In this document: in pieces, positions 34,110-44,707 of the stretch
How the letters are laid out: each line of letters begins with the position of its first letter
Position numbering within the stretch: position 1 is the stretch's first letter
Assembly: GCA_035772735.1 (NCBI GenBank)
Contig: JASDFA010000019.1
Span: 89,526,001 to 89,590,000 of the forward strand
Source: Datura wrightii
Lineage: Eukaryota; Streptophyta; Magnoliopsida; Solanales; Solanaceae
Reading direction: 5' to 3'
DNA length: 64,000 nucleotides
Notes under the pieces: generated by a model
Databases searched by the model: none
What the model was told of the DNA's origin: nothing
The model's input: only the letters and a program-made list of their open reading frames with translations
Program-made: the position numbers and the translations under genes

Positions 34110-34818
34110 GTATGTTTTCATCTTCTATCTCAAATTTCTGGCGAGTTTTGTCACTTTTGAGCATGTGAGGTGAGATATATCACCCTAGGTAAAAATTCAA
34201 CATGATGTGAATTATTTTGTGATTGATTATGTTCAGATTATTGTAGTTGACGTTTGAACTTATCGATTGATTGAATAATTCAATATTGATTGTCGAATTG
34301 AGTTCTAGGGCTTGGGTTGTTGGAATTTAACGTGGGTAACTTGATAGTTGATGAAATTGGTGCCTGGGTGTGTTTATTAGTTGAGATAAGTCGTGGTAAC
34401 TATTGTATAATTGTTGAAAGACGACTAATGCTCGAATTTTCGTGGGAAAGTGCCAAATATGTAAATTGGTTGAATTGCTTATATTAGTTGTATATAATAT
34501 GTTTGTATTGTTGTTTTTATTTTTTTGTTATTGTTATTGTTGCTGAGTGCTGTGGGTGAATAGCTGTCGATAGTAGGATGGGGTTAGCTGTATGAAGTCT
34601 GAGTAGTTCGCTAGCCGTTATGCTGTCGAAATTTTGTGAACGCACTAAGCAACATGTTTATAGTTGATTGTGTTTGGGGGTGTAAATAGAGTTATCCTTG
34701 CTAAAATGTTGTAAATATTGTTAAAGACTAAGTGTGGGGTAAATTTTGTTTAACCCGACCTTAGCCGAAGCTAACAAGTTTTTAGCTTAATGTTGTGCTT
34801 GTCTGTGTAAATTGACAG
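34110..34818 (+). other. Probable leader intron before the TP32-type ORF
   Basis: The 5' splice site CAAG|GTATGT at 34,109/34,110 fits the consensus well. A branch-like CTAAC is at 34,771-34,775, and a T-rich tract ends in TTGACAG at 34,818, five bases before the ATG. The stretch is AT-rich and has no coding frame. Splicing is predicted by eye only. Confidence 0.5.
34728..34740 (+). other. Internal polypurine-like copy, upstream of TP32-type ORF
   Basis: CTAAGTGTGGGGT repeats the core of the polypurine tract at 37,926-37,942. It lies inside the predicted leader intron. Confidence 0.5.
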
Positions 34819-34823
34819 GTACA

Positions 34824-36044
34824 ATGGCTAGCCGACAAGATAAAGGAAAGGGTGCCTCAACCTCAGGAACCGGCAGAAAGAGAATGAGACTGGGCACTGC
34901 TGTCCCAGCTGCACCTGCTGTTCCACGCGGTCAACACCGCCGATACGGAACACGATGGGTCACTGACGAAGGGAAGAAATGGTATAATAAGCACAAGGAA
35001 AGCAAATACTTCCCGGAGGAATATATTGCAAGGGAACCACTTGCACAGGAGTTCCCTCGCATAGTGCAGAGGATTGAGGCAGCTGGGCTCAGTTTTATTT
35101 TTCAGGAGCCCAAGGAGTGCAACCTTCACTTGGTCCTGGAATTCTACGCCAACTGGAACCCGGCCATCAGGAGCCATACTATTAAAATCAGAGGGCAGAT
35201 TGTCACTCTGGAACCCCAGCAGCTGAATGCCATCGTTGGAGCGCGGGACACAGACGCCCATGTTCTCCGCCAGCTCAATATCACCCCACCGTACGCCGAC
35301 ATCAGACGTACGTTGTGTGGGGCTCGATCCACAGCCCGATGGAGCAGACACAAAGAGAGGGGTTATCACCAGACTCTGCCTTATTCGCAGATGAATAGGG
35401 AGGCCAGAATCTGGCTAAAAATTGTATGTTCGTGTTTGATCCCGGGAGTGCATATGACAGACGTGACCCGGGACCGTGTCTGCCTGGTGTATGCCCTTAT
35501 GAAAGGGCTTGAGATTAATGTGGGGGCGGTTATAATATCCGCCATGAAGAGAGGCAGACTACACCAGGGCCACAGATACGGGTTTGGCGGACTCATCACC
35601 ACCTTCCTCCGAGGCCTTGACATCGAGGAAGAAGCTTTGGATTACATTCCGCAGTTGGAGCGGAGGGCCCTTGATGTGACAAAGACCAAGGCCCCCGACA
35701 CTGCACACGGACCTGTGCTGACTCTGGGCGAGCGACATGCTCGTGACGACCAGTATATGGCCCGTATGTTCGGCATGCAGATGCTGCAGCTACGGATAGG
35801 TGGGAGACCAGCCACTGAGGATGAATTATGGCAGCTGGAGCTGGACTACCCCTTTGGCGAGAACGCCAAAGCTTTATGCAAGGTGGGGCTAGCCTTTGTG
35901 GAGCCGACTGACGACGACGTCCCTACTGATGAGGAGACACGTCGTGAGGACTCTGATGTAGAGTCCGATGACGGCGATGGAGCTGATTCAGATATGGGCG
36001 ACGAGGCCGCAGCACCGGATGAGGAAGTCGAATATTTCGACTAA
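34824..36044 (+). CDS. Putative plant transposon protein (TP32/PF20167-like), accessory ORF of element F
   Basis: An intact frame of 406 codons starts from ATG (MASRQDKGKG), which follows a splice acceptor-like CAG by five bases. The N-terminus is basic with GRKRMRL, a possible nuclear signal. Residues about 95-275 resemble the plant family annotated 'putative plant transposon protein' (motifs MNREARIWLKI, DRVCLVYALMKGLEINVGAV, GFGGLITTFLRG). The C-terminal ~45 residues are very acidic and end EVEYFD. No signal peptide or membrane segment is visible, so it is not env-like in structure. The biochemical role of the family is unknown. It occupies the env position of Athila elements. Elements D and E lack it. 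Confidence 0.8.
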   Translation: MASRQDKGKGASTSGTGRKRMRLGTAVPAAPAVPRGQHRRYGTRWVTDEGKKWYNKHKESKYFPEEYIAREPLAQEFPRIVQRIEAAGLSFIFQEPKECNLHLVLEFYANWNPAIRSHTIKIRGQIVTLEPQQLNAIVGARDTDAHVLRQLNITPPYADIRRTLCGARSTARWSRHKERGYHQTLPYSQMNREARIWLKIVCSCLIPGVHMTDVTRDRVCLVYALMKGLEINVGAVIISAMKRGRLHQGHRYGFGGLITTFLRGLDIEEEALDYIPQLERRALDVTKTKAPDTAHGPVLTLGERHARDDQYMARMFGMQMLQLRIGGRPATEDELWQLELDYPFGENAKALCKVGLAFVEPTDDDVPTDEETRREDSDVESDDGDGADSDMGDEAAAPDEEVEYFD

Positions 36045-36110
36045 GCAGGGAGTTCCACCACCCAAAATTCTGTGCTTTGTATTGTTGTGAACACTGGGGA
36101 CAATGTTCAA

Positions 36111-36124
36111 TTTAAGTGTGGGGT
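36111..36124 (+). other. Internal polypurine-like copy, downstream of TP32-type ORF
   Basis: TTTAAGTGTGGGGT lies 67 bases after the stop codon. Together with 34,728-34,740 it brackets the accessory ORF. Confidence 0.55.
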
Positions 36125-37925
36125 GGGGAGTAGTTAGGTTCTGGGTCATAGGCTCTAAACTTGCTGTATAATTCGTCGTTGACGTTATGTATGCCTGTGT
36201 TTTCCCTGTTGTGTGAACTGATTTGTGATGTATGTGTATATATTTGTGTTGTGGCTAATGATGTGTGTTTTGAAAGTTATGGTTGCACTTGTAAATATTT
36301 TGTAAATTTTGTAAATATTTTTTCTCTATCAATATGATCGATATTTTTCAAAATTTTTGCGAAAAGATTTTGCATTTATCAACATAGTTTGCAAATATTT
36401 TCTATCGAAATGATCGATGTGTTGCAAAAATTTTGAAGTTTTATTTTTGGGTTTCTCGGAGTTTGTTTTCGGTTCTTTTACCGAGAATAGTCCCATTGAG
36501 CTGATGTCATAGTTAGTGACCATTCCCTATGATGGATGGATGACGACCGTCTTAAGGGAAATGTAGTCGATAGGAGTAGATTTTTTTTTTTTTAGTTTCT
36601 TTGGTGGATTGCATCAATAAACTGTAGTTGCTTATGGTTGCTAAAATTTCGTTGCGTGTTGTAATTGATGTTCGAAATGTGGAAATGATTCTTTTGAAAG
36701 CATGCAATTGTGTAAATATGTTGAGTTACCTAGGCTATAGAATTTGGTTCATTATGATTGAGGCTTAATCTTGAATTCATGTAATTGACTAATTAAAGAG
36801 TCTGTGAATGCGTCTTGATTCGAGCATGTGCATGAAGTGTGAGTGAGGTTTTGCTATTCCCTGTCATTGTGAATTGTCTAGAACTTGCCTGGTGTGTATA
36901 CAAAACGAAATGAAGGAGGTGTGGTGTTGGAAAGGATGTAGGCATTTCTTTGTTTTAACCGTTAGTTTCCATTTTTTTTTCTTGTCAAATTCTACCTTTT
37001 TATATGTTGTATATCCTAGTCAGCCCGTTGAGCCTTTAGCCGATTTCTTTCTTTTGTCCAGAATTGTATGGACTAAGCTTTATTCCTTCTTTTCATTAGC
37101 CTTAAAGTCTATAAGAAACTCTTAAGCGCTTATAAAGAACAGAAAATTGTTTCCCAAAGTGTTAAAGAGTGAAAAGAAAAAGAAAAGCAGAGTGAAGAAA
37201 GAAAAGATGATGTGGATGAGGCACTTGTTGTAATTACATGATAGTGAGGGTACATGAAAAAGCCTTTGTTTTGTGTCAAGTGTGCCTGATGAAATGGGCT
37301 GTATGAAAGTAAACCAGCATGAATGGGAGAAAAAGAGAAAAGAGAGGAACAATGTCCATGAGTCGATGGGAATGAGTTGAAAAGGCGCTTAAGGATGCTA
37401 GCGACTGTTATTGGCTAATCCAATATATATACTAGATCCATAGCCCAGTTACAACCCATTTAAAAGTCCTATTTGATCCTACATTGCATTTCTTTATATT
37501 AGTGGAGTAATACACTAAGGGCAAGCCTATGGGTCATGACATGATGCATGTGAATTCTTTTGGGAGAGAGAGTGAAATTAATTTTTATATGCCCCTACTT
37601 GCATGTTTATGTGCTGCACGAACAGAAAAGGGGAAGTTTCTCTCGAGTTGTGAGGGTACATGCTTGATGAAAGATTGCTTTTCGTGTCGGATTTCTTTAT
37701 TAGTTGATTTGCATGAGTTTGCTGATATCAAGAATCAATTCTTAAAAGTCTAGGAAGCCTCAATGTATTAAGGTCATTGTCTTGTACGACCAAGCATGTT
37801 TTCTTGATGATTTGCAAAAATCGAATAATCGGTATGACCGTAACGTAAATGGTTGCACCATAGTGACAAAGGTTGAGATGTGATGTGCATGATTTGTGTA
37901 TGTGTTGTTCGAGGACGAAAAAGTA
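36125..37925 (+). other. Element F 3' noncoding region
   Basis: There is no supported gene; short frames are not conserved. It holds blocks shared with D, E and H: CGGTTCTTTTACCGAG (about 36,468), GATGGATGGATGACGACC (36,531-36,548), TCTAGAACTTGCCTGGTGTG (36,877-36,896) and TTAAGCGCTTA (about 37,122). Confidence 0.7.
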
Positions 37926-37942
37926 TTTAAGTGTGGGGTAAG
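37926..37942 (+). other. Element F polypurine tract
   Basis: TTTAAGTGTGGGGTAAG abuts the 3' LTR. Confidence 0.8.
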
Positions 37943-39411
37943 TGATCTTGGGCAGATTTATATGCCCAAGTGATACTTAAAAGTACCTTTTTTACCTTGT
38001 TTGTTGTGCAATGTGTATATAATATCATGTATTTGGTAATAAAATGTGAATTTATACTAACCAACATGATTAGCATTTGTTTTGCAGGATAATGTGATTT
38101 TTAGGAGCAAAAATGCGTGTTGGAACTATGTCGGAGTTGGACTTGGATGCGAGCGTGGAAAAGACCTCGGATGGCACATTTTACACTGGCTCCGCGATGG
38201 TGCCGTGCCACGCTGCCATCGCGGTAGCACACTGCCTGGAGAGGAAATTAATTGGCAGAATCCAGTGAGGCTTAGCGACAGCTCCGTGGCACGGAGACAG
38301 GCCTCCGCGATGGCCTCCGTGCCACGTTGAGGCCAATTATCCGAACCCTGAAATTTCCAGAGAGGGTCCGCGTCCACGCCGTGTCACGGAGGCAGTGCTC
38401 CGCGTTGGCCTCCGTGACACGTTGCTTGTTATTCCGGGAAAAATTTCCCACTAGTATAAATAGCACACTTAGGTTATTTTTAAAGGGGTCTTCTTTTAGT
38501 TTTAGTTTTGAGGAGCAGAGTTCAGAAGTGGAGAGAGGAACGTGGTTTTGTGGCAGTTGAAGAATAAAAAAGATAAGAGTTTTCTTCTCTTCCCTTCTTC
38601 TTTTCCTTCAATTGTATGCATGATTTACACTCATTCTAGGATGATTAATCCAAGAATAAGTGGCTAATTCCTTTCTTGCTGAGGTTTTGAACTTGTGTAA
38701 TGATTATTGGTAATAATTGATATGGTTTCTTCTTCTTCTTGCATATTGTTCTATTAATTCTTGTGCTTAGTACATTCTTGATTGGCCACCATTAATGGAT
38801 ATCTAAAAAGTCCAATTTCACTCGAGAGAGCATGAAATTGGAAAGTTGTGAATTAATAGGGTATTGTTCTTAACTTGATTTGGGAAAATTGGGTTTTGAT
38901 GTGCTTTCTTGATAGAAATATACTTGAAAGCCGTATTAGTCAATTTAGGAACCGGAATTGTAGTGTTAGGTCATAAATTTCATTTGATCACAGAAATGTA
39001 GACGAATGGTTTATGATTCTAAAGTGAAATTAAATACAGAAGTTTTAATTTCTAGGCAAACGTTCTTGACTAGCAATATGAAGAAGAGGATGACCAAATT
39101 ATCAGGATTATCATCTCCATTACTTGTTCTTAACCTTGGCATGAGCATATCCATTGTCTGAATTTAACGTAAATAATAGTTGTTAAGTTTAGTATATAAT
39201 TAGTTTAGAAACAAAACTCCTTAAATTCTTGATTGGATAGTTGTTAGCATAGTTAGAAATAGAATAGAAATATAGTGAACTAGGAAATTTTGCATATCTA
39301 GAGCAGCCTCCTTGGATCGATACTTGGCTACTTAGCCACTTTATTACTTGTTTGACCACGTACACTTGCGTGTCGGTGTATAATATATACCGAGCAGCAG
39401 ATAGCGGAACA
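37943..39411 (+). repeat. Element F 3' LTR
   Basis: It matches 29,456-30,923 at about 98.8% by eye and is followed by the GGATT duplication. Confidence 0.95.
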
Positions 39412-40423
39412 GGATTAAGCTCATGTTGTGGCTAGCAAAGAATATGCTAAAGGCTCAATAAGGGTAACTAGGATCAAACATTCAAGGTAGGTAAAGCAAG
39501 TGATAAAAATTAGGCTCATTCAATGAAATGCCTAAATCATCTCCTACACTCGACATCCCTCATTTCATTTTGTATACAACACCAGGAAAGTTCTAGACAC
39601 TACACGATAGCATGTAATATTCAAAAACCATACACTCTCAGCACATGCTAACTCAAGGCAAATTCAGCAGACTCTTAACTCAGCTAATCATAAGAATGCA
39701 AAATTTAGCTTAAGCACATCTAGTCACATTCAAGAGACTAGATGTCTCAAACAGAGTTATACAACTGCTCAAATGCTTGAAAATTTACAACCCTTGCATC
39801 TCACAATCATGTATAGAACATAACAAGAACATCAAGCCATCAATCAGCTAAGGGTTCAAAAACATAAACCAATTGACTAATTTTCCCTTGAGATGGTCGT
39901 CATCCATCCATCAACTGGAAAAGTCCCTAACTATGACTAAAACAATCAGGTACAAACAAAGAACAATTTTATTCATCGGTTCAAAGTGCCCCATGTCGAA
40001 AGAGAACAGAAAAGAAAAACTATCGGGTGGGTGAATCATGCTCAACTCAACTTTTCAATCCACAGTACCATACAAAGCACTAATTCCACCAAAAACATTA
40101 AGCACAAAATTTTGAAATTTCCCCCAACTCACACTTAAAATATGCTTTGTCCTATGCTTTGTCCTCAAAGAATCAAATTAAAATATAAAGAGGGTGAGAA
40201 ATACTCCTTGAGGCCTCTCGACCTAGCTAACAACCTGTTTTCTTTTATTTTTGCAAAAATGGGTTATTGACCCACACTCAACTTCTTCCATGATCCTTAG
40301 CTTCTTTTTCCAAGGGTACTCAGACTTCACCTCAACCTGTGCTTAATTCACCATCAAACACAACAATAAAGAGAAAATACACAAAATAAAATAAAAGGAA
40401 AACAAAATTGTACCTGTGGTACC
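39412..40423 (-). other. Element E 3' noncoding region, second piece
   Basis: It continues element E after F. It carries the TCTAGAACTT block (39,580-39,597) and the GGATGGATGACGACC block (39,888-39,912). No gene is seen. Confidence 0.75.
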
Positions 40424-40472
40424 CTTGGGTTGCCTCCAAAGCAGCGCTTGATTTTATGTCGCGGCACGACAT
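40424..40472 (-). other. Conserved tandem hairpin pair (element E, first unit)
   Basis: Hairpin I has a perfect 6-bp stem ATGTCG/CGACAT with loop TGCCG on the minus strand (40,456-40,472). Hairpin II has stem CTTTGG/CCCAAG with one mismatch and loop AGGCAA (40,424-40,441). Confidence 0.7.
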
Positions 40473-40736
40473 GGACTATCCTTCTCAGGAAATCCTCAAT
40501 CCAGTGTTCTCTTTCGAGAACCATCTTCTTCTCTTTTCATTTTTTTGGGGAACAGCCTCCACTATGTCCCTCTCTTCTTCCAACTTCTTCTTTACTTGAA
40601 GCCCTCCATAAGATCCGGACTGAAATGTGATCATTTCTTGTAGTAGTGGACCTATGGAATCTACCACCCCACACTCAGCCTCTGACAACACACTAACCTT
40701 ACAAAGATCTCAGTAGTGTGTGGGTGTGTTGATCTC

Positions 40737-41760
40737 TTAGTAAACTTGGAAGAGCTCTTCTTCATCATCGGCCCTCATTTTCAGGGTCCCTGCTCTTACA
40801 TTTAGAATTGCTCCTCCAGTGGCCAGGAATGGCCGTCCCAAGATCAAAGGTACCTTATCATAAACGTTAAAATCAAGTATGATGAAATTAGCGAGTATAA
40901 TGAACTTACCCACTTTGATGAGAAGGTCCTTGATTACTCCATCTGGTGCCACTTGAGACTTGTCTGTCAGCTGTAGCATCATTGGTTTTGGCCTCGGCTG
41001 ACCCAACCCCAAGGTGTTAAACAAAGATAGGGGCATTAGATTTACTGTTGCCCTTAAATCACATAGAGCTCTTATCACTTCAGCTTTACCAATTTATATG
41101 GGGAGGGTAAAACTCCCTGAATCTTTGATCTTTTTCAGTATCTTTCTCATTACCATGTAGCTGCACTCCTAAGTCAGTGCCAAAGTTTGAGCATCCACCA
41201 ATATGACTTTGTTGGCCACCACATCTTTCAATTACTTAGTGTACTTGGGCATTCCCTGCAAAACAACAAGTAAAGGAAAATTTATGTGAAGTTCTTTGAA
41301 AATATCAAAGAACTTTTTAAAGCATTCCTCCTCCTTGCTCTTCTTGAGTCTTTGCGGGAATGGTAGTGGTGGTCTCTATGCTGGATGCAATGATGATTTT
41401 GTATTGTGTTGCACAACACTCTAATTATCTCCCCTGTCAGTAGATTGTCCATTTCAAACCAGCTTCGGCTGCACCTCATTTCTCTTTTCTTTTGGTGGTG
41501 CATCAGCCAATTGCCTCCCACTCCTCAGACTGATAGGATTGACCTGTCGGGGGTTTGTATCAATGTGACTAAGTAGCCCTCCCTGAGGTCTGGTGTGCTG
41601 AGCAGCTGCTAATTAATCCATCTGCTTCTCTAGATTGCGGGTGGCCAACTACTAATTTTTCAAATCTTATGCCATCATCACCTGATTCTCTGCCAATTAG
41701 GTCTGTGTAGCCATAATTTTATGCATCATCTCCTTAATGTTGCTACTGCTCGACTGGCCA
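40737..41760 (-). pseudogene. Element E gag C-terminus and protease, first unit, broken
   Basis: The frame at 40,737-41,078 is the retropepsin: LCDLRATVNLMPLS, FIILDFNVYDKVPLI, LGRPFLATGGAILNV. The active site is DLRA instead of DLGA, so Gly is lost. Upstream text to 41,760 holds decayed linker with many stops, including frameshifted remnants of the FESFKELHINLPL region. Confidence 0.8.
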
Positions 41761-42960
41761 CCATTCCGCCTGTTTTGCTGCTAATACTGCTACTACTGAG
41801 GTTGCTGGTAGCTCTGACTCTTATTTCCACCCTAAGAAAAATTTGGGTGGATCTGCCAATTATTGTTGTAGTTGTTCCAAAATTTTTGATTGTTTCTCTA
41901 AACATTCCTAACAAAATTGACCGATTTAGGATTGGCCCCGCAAGATTCTACATTGTTCCCATTATTACCATAGATTTCACACTAGCTAGGAGCCTGCTAA
42001 ATTGCATTCACCTATCCCTGCAGTTGGTTTAAAGTCAGTTTATTGAACTGAGTCATCATCTGATGCTGAAAGGATGCTAGTTGTGCCGCCAAGACTTTTA
42101 CACAATCCACCTCTATCAGCCCTGCTGCTCTCTTACTTGCCCATCTCGATAAATCACTGTGCCACTCTAGATTTCCTTGAGCAATCCTGTTCAATAAAGT
42201 GTACAACTTATCATAAGTATTCTCCAATGCTTGCCCACCCTATGCAGAGTCTAGTAATATTTTGGTATGTGGGTCCAGACTTTCTACAAAGGTATGGGCT
42301 AGCACTTCATTCGACTACTAGTGATAGGGGCAGTCACTCAATAATGACTTGAATCTCTCCCAAACCAAATACAAGTTCTCCTTCGGCCTCTACTTGAAGC
42401 TTAATATTTCACTCCTGAGTTTTGAAGTCTTGACTGAAGGGAAGAATCTGATGAGGAACTTCTTTGCTAAGTCGCCCCTAGAAGTAATGGAATTAGGCGG
42501 CTCAGCCTTCAACCACCTCTTTGTCTCTCCTAATAATCAAAATGGGAAGAGTGTGAGTCGTACATAAACAGTTGACACTCCGATGGGGAGGAAAGTGTCA
42601 CTGATCTCCAAGAAGTTCTATAACTATTGTTGTGGGTCCTCATGAGTCATCCCAGTGAACTGGCCACTCGAATGTAACAACTTCACCATGTTCTATTTCA
42701 ATTCAAAGTTCCCTCCGGGCTCCAGTTTGCGATACTGGAGGTCACATTCGTCGCTAGTGGGATTGCCACTTTGCGAATTGATCGGGCTACCATTTGATCA
42801 AGTAACAACTCCTCTTTCTCCACATGTGGATGTTGTTGCAACAGCTCTTGTAATCTTTTCAACTTTCACTTTAATGCTTCCCTCCTGAGGAAATGCAGTT
42901 GGCGTTCAGGTTCAAACAATGGTTCCACCAAATCTCTATTCCTTGCTAGCTCTACAAGGA
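41761..42960 (-). pseudogene. Element E gag, first unit, broken
   Basis: Readable parts include YTLLNRIAQGN with SFQHQMMTQFNKL (42,012-42,227), and a decayed capsid core and N-terminal EPERQLHF region to about 42,960. The Gln-rich linker near 41,780-41,800 has three TAG codons where CAG is expected. Many stops; not functional. Confidence 0.78.
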
Positions 42961-43061
42961 CAACCTGTTACCTGCAATGTAGCAGAATACTACCAAGTTT
43001 TTGAACACTTAAGGAAATTAAAAATCACACAAAAATAGAAAAAATCACTAAACTTTGCTAG

Positions 43062-43079
43062 TCCCCGGCAATATCGCGA
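43062..43079 (-). other. Element E primer binding site (Asp tRNA), mutated
   Basis: On the minus strand it begins TCGCGATATTGCCGGGGA, a degraded copy of the Asp-tRNA site, next to the LTR. Confidence 0.7.
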
Positions 43080-43085
43080 AAAACT

Positions 43086-44691
43086 TGTTGCGCTCCAGCG
43101 CACTCGCAAGCGTACGCGGTCGTACAAGTAATACAATGGCCTTTTTAAGAGCCAGATGTTGAACCCACAGGGACTGAACCAATTCAGTGAATATTCAAGT
43201 TCAAGTGTTGAAATTAACTTTCAAAAGTGTTGATTATAGAAAATTTTTGAAAATCCTAATTAAGTCCAGGGGTGATCACAAAATACTCGAGAAACAATAC
43301 AACAAACAACTAGTGTTGAGGCCTAATAATCATGCAATGCTACAATTCACAATGGTTCGAGTATGAAAAATTCAGTTGTTGTCTCACATAATTAAAATGT
43401 TATGTTCATGGTCTTTCGAGCCTCTAAACACGACAAACTAGTCTCACACCTACATCTTTCGGGGATGTGACGTCCTAATTCATGAGCAATTTAATTACAT
43501 AGGTGTGGTTTACGGAATTTATTCCATTGATTATGGACTTTCGTACTTCTATTCATTTGCCTGGACTTAGCTTCACAACAACTTCTACGAGTGGTGATGT
43601 AACAAATCTAAGTCGATGTCTACCTCATCCCATTTTAATAACCAAACAAGGAAAATTAGGTATAATTTCTATCCTAATCGCGAATTCTATCGTAAAGTAA
43701 GAACTTTCTCCCTACATTCTCATGTTCTAGCCTAGGGTTACTCTTTCGAGCATTTACCTAAGATTAAAGCATTTGTTTTGATGGTGATCAAGCATAAAAA
43801 CAACAATAATAAAGAATGTAAGACAAAAAAACAACTAAAAGTCAAACCAATGAAGAATTCACGTAATAACAATCATATTACATAGCCTCAACCCTAAAGG
43901 AAGGGTTTTAGCCACTCATGTTTGTACAAACACTCAAAAACATAATTAGAGTAACGTACTTACAAGAAAAATTAAAAGAGAAAGCAAAATAATGAACCCT
44001 AGGTAGAGTTTTGCACTTCTAACTTTGCTCCTTTACGGTTTCCCCAAAGATATATCTTTTTCTCCATTATGGTTTTCCCAACGATATATCTTGATAAATG
44101 AATTTAGAAGCTAAGGTTTTAATTTATAGTAAGTGGGAATTGGAAAAATTGGGCTATCCATGAAACTACTCTGTGACACGCTGCCCATCGCGCAGCTCAA
44201 GCATCTTGACATCGACCTGTCGCGGATGGCTGGTTTGCATTAGCATTGGCTTGGGCGAGGCGCCATTGGGTGTGGCACAGAGGCTGTCGTTCAGCTCACA
44301 CAATGCGGCACGTTGTCGTCACTCGCAGCTGCTTCCCTGGCCTGGTCCTCGCGGGCGCATGCCTCACGTGGAACGGCGCCTAACACGACATTCCCTTGCC
44401 ATGACATGTTGCTTAACGCGCAGCACTGCTGGCGTGGCACGCTGGATGGCTGGGGCTGTCTACTTCGTACCATCATCACTCCATGTCCTACCCAACTCCT
44501 TTCTTGCTAGTGCATCATTCAATTTAGCCCCTCCTAAACATTTTTCACCTACAAAACAAAGAGCTAATAATATTTATTAGTTCATGCACGAATTTACACA
44601 AAATCACATGAGAATGTACCACTCACTTTAACAAACACGACTCAAATAAGATATAAAATAGCACATGGGCACATAATTATGCCTAAGATCA
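43086..44691 (-). repeat. Element E middle LTR
   Basis: It is 1,606 bp and matches 27,013-28,567. It is followed on the right by a polypurine tract rather than by flanking DNA, so it is also the 3' LTR of the second unit. The palindromic island is at about 44,170-44,450. Confidence 0.85.
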
Positions 44692-44707
44692 CTACCCCAC
44701 ACTTAAA
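44692..44707 (-). other. Polypurine tract of the second E unit
   Basis: On the minus strand it reads TTAAGTGTGGGGTAG, as at 28,568. Confidence 0.72.

Larger units (their letters stand above)
29456..39411 (+). mobile_element. Element F: young, complete non-autonomous Athila-lineage element with an accessory gene
   Basis: The element is 9,956 bp, flanked by a perfect GGATT duplication (29,451-29,455; 39,412-39,416). LTRs of 1,468 and 1,469 bp start TGATC and end AACA; by eye they differ by about 18 substitutions and one 1-bp gap (near 1.2%), so insertion is recent. Internal order: Asp-tRNA primer site, gag, in-frame UAG, gag C-terminus plus protease, hairpin pair, promoter-like inverted repeats, intron-like stretch, TP32-type ORF, noncoding region, polypurine tract. 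No RT, RNase H or integrase is present, so it must be mobilised in trans. The three coding frames are open apart from the single UAG. Confidence 0.93.

Noticed and set aside
34863..35369. Minus-strand frame of 168 codons
   Set aside because: It lies fully opposite the TP32-like ORF, which has the better protein features.
34824..36044. Envelope gene at the env position of an Athila-like element
   Set aside because: The predicted protein has no signal peptide, membrane span or fusion-like segment, is basic then very acidic, and resembles a different plant family.
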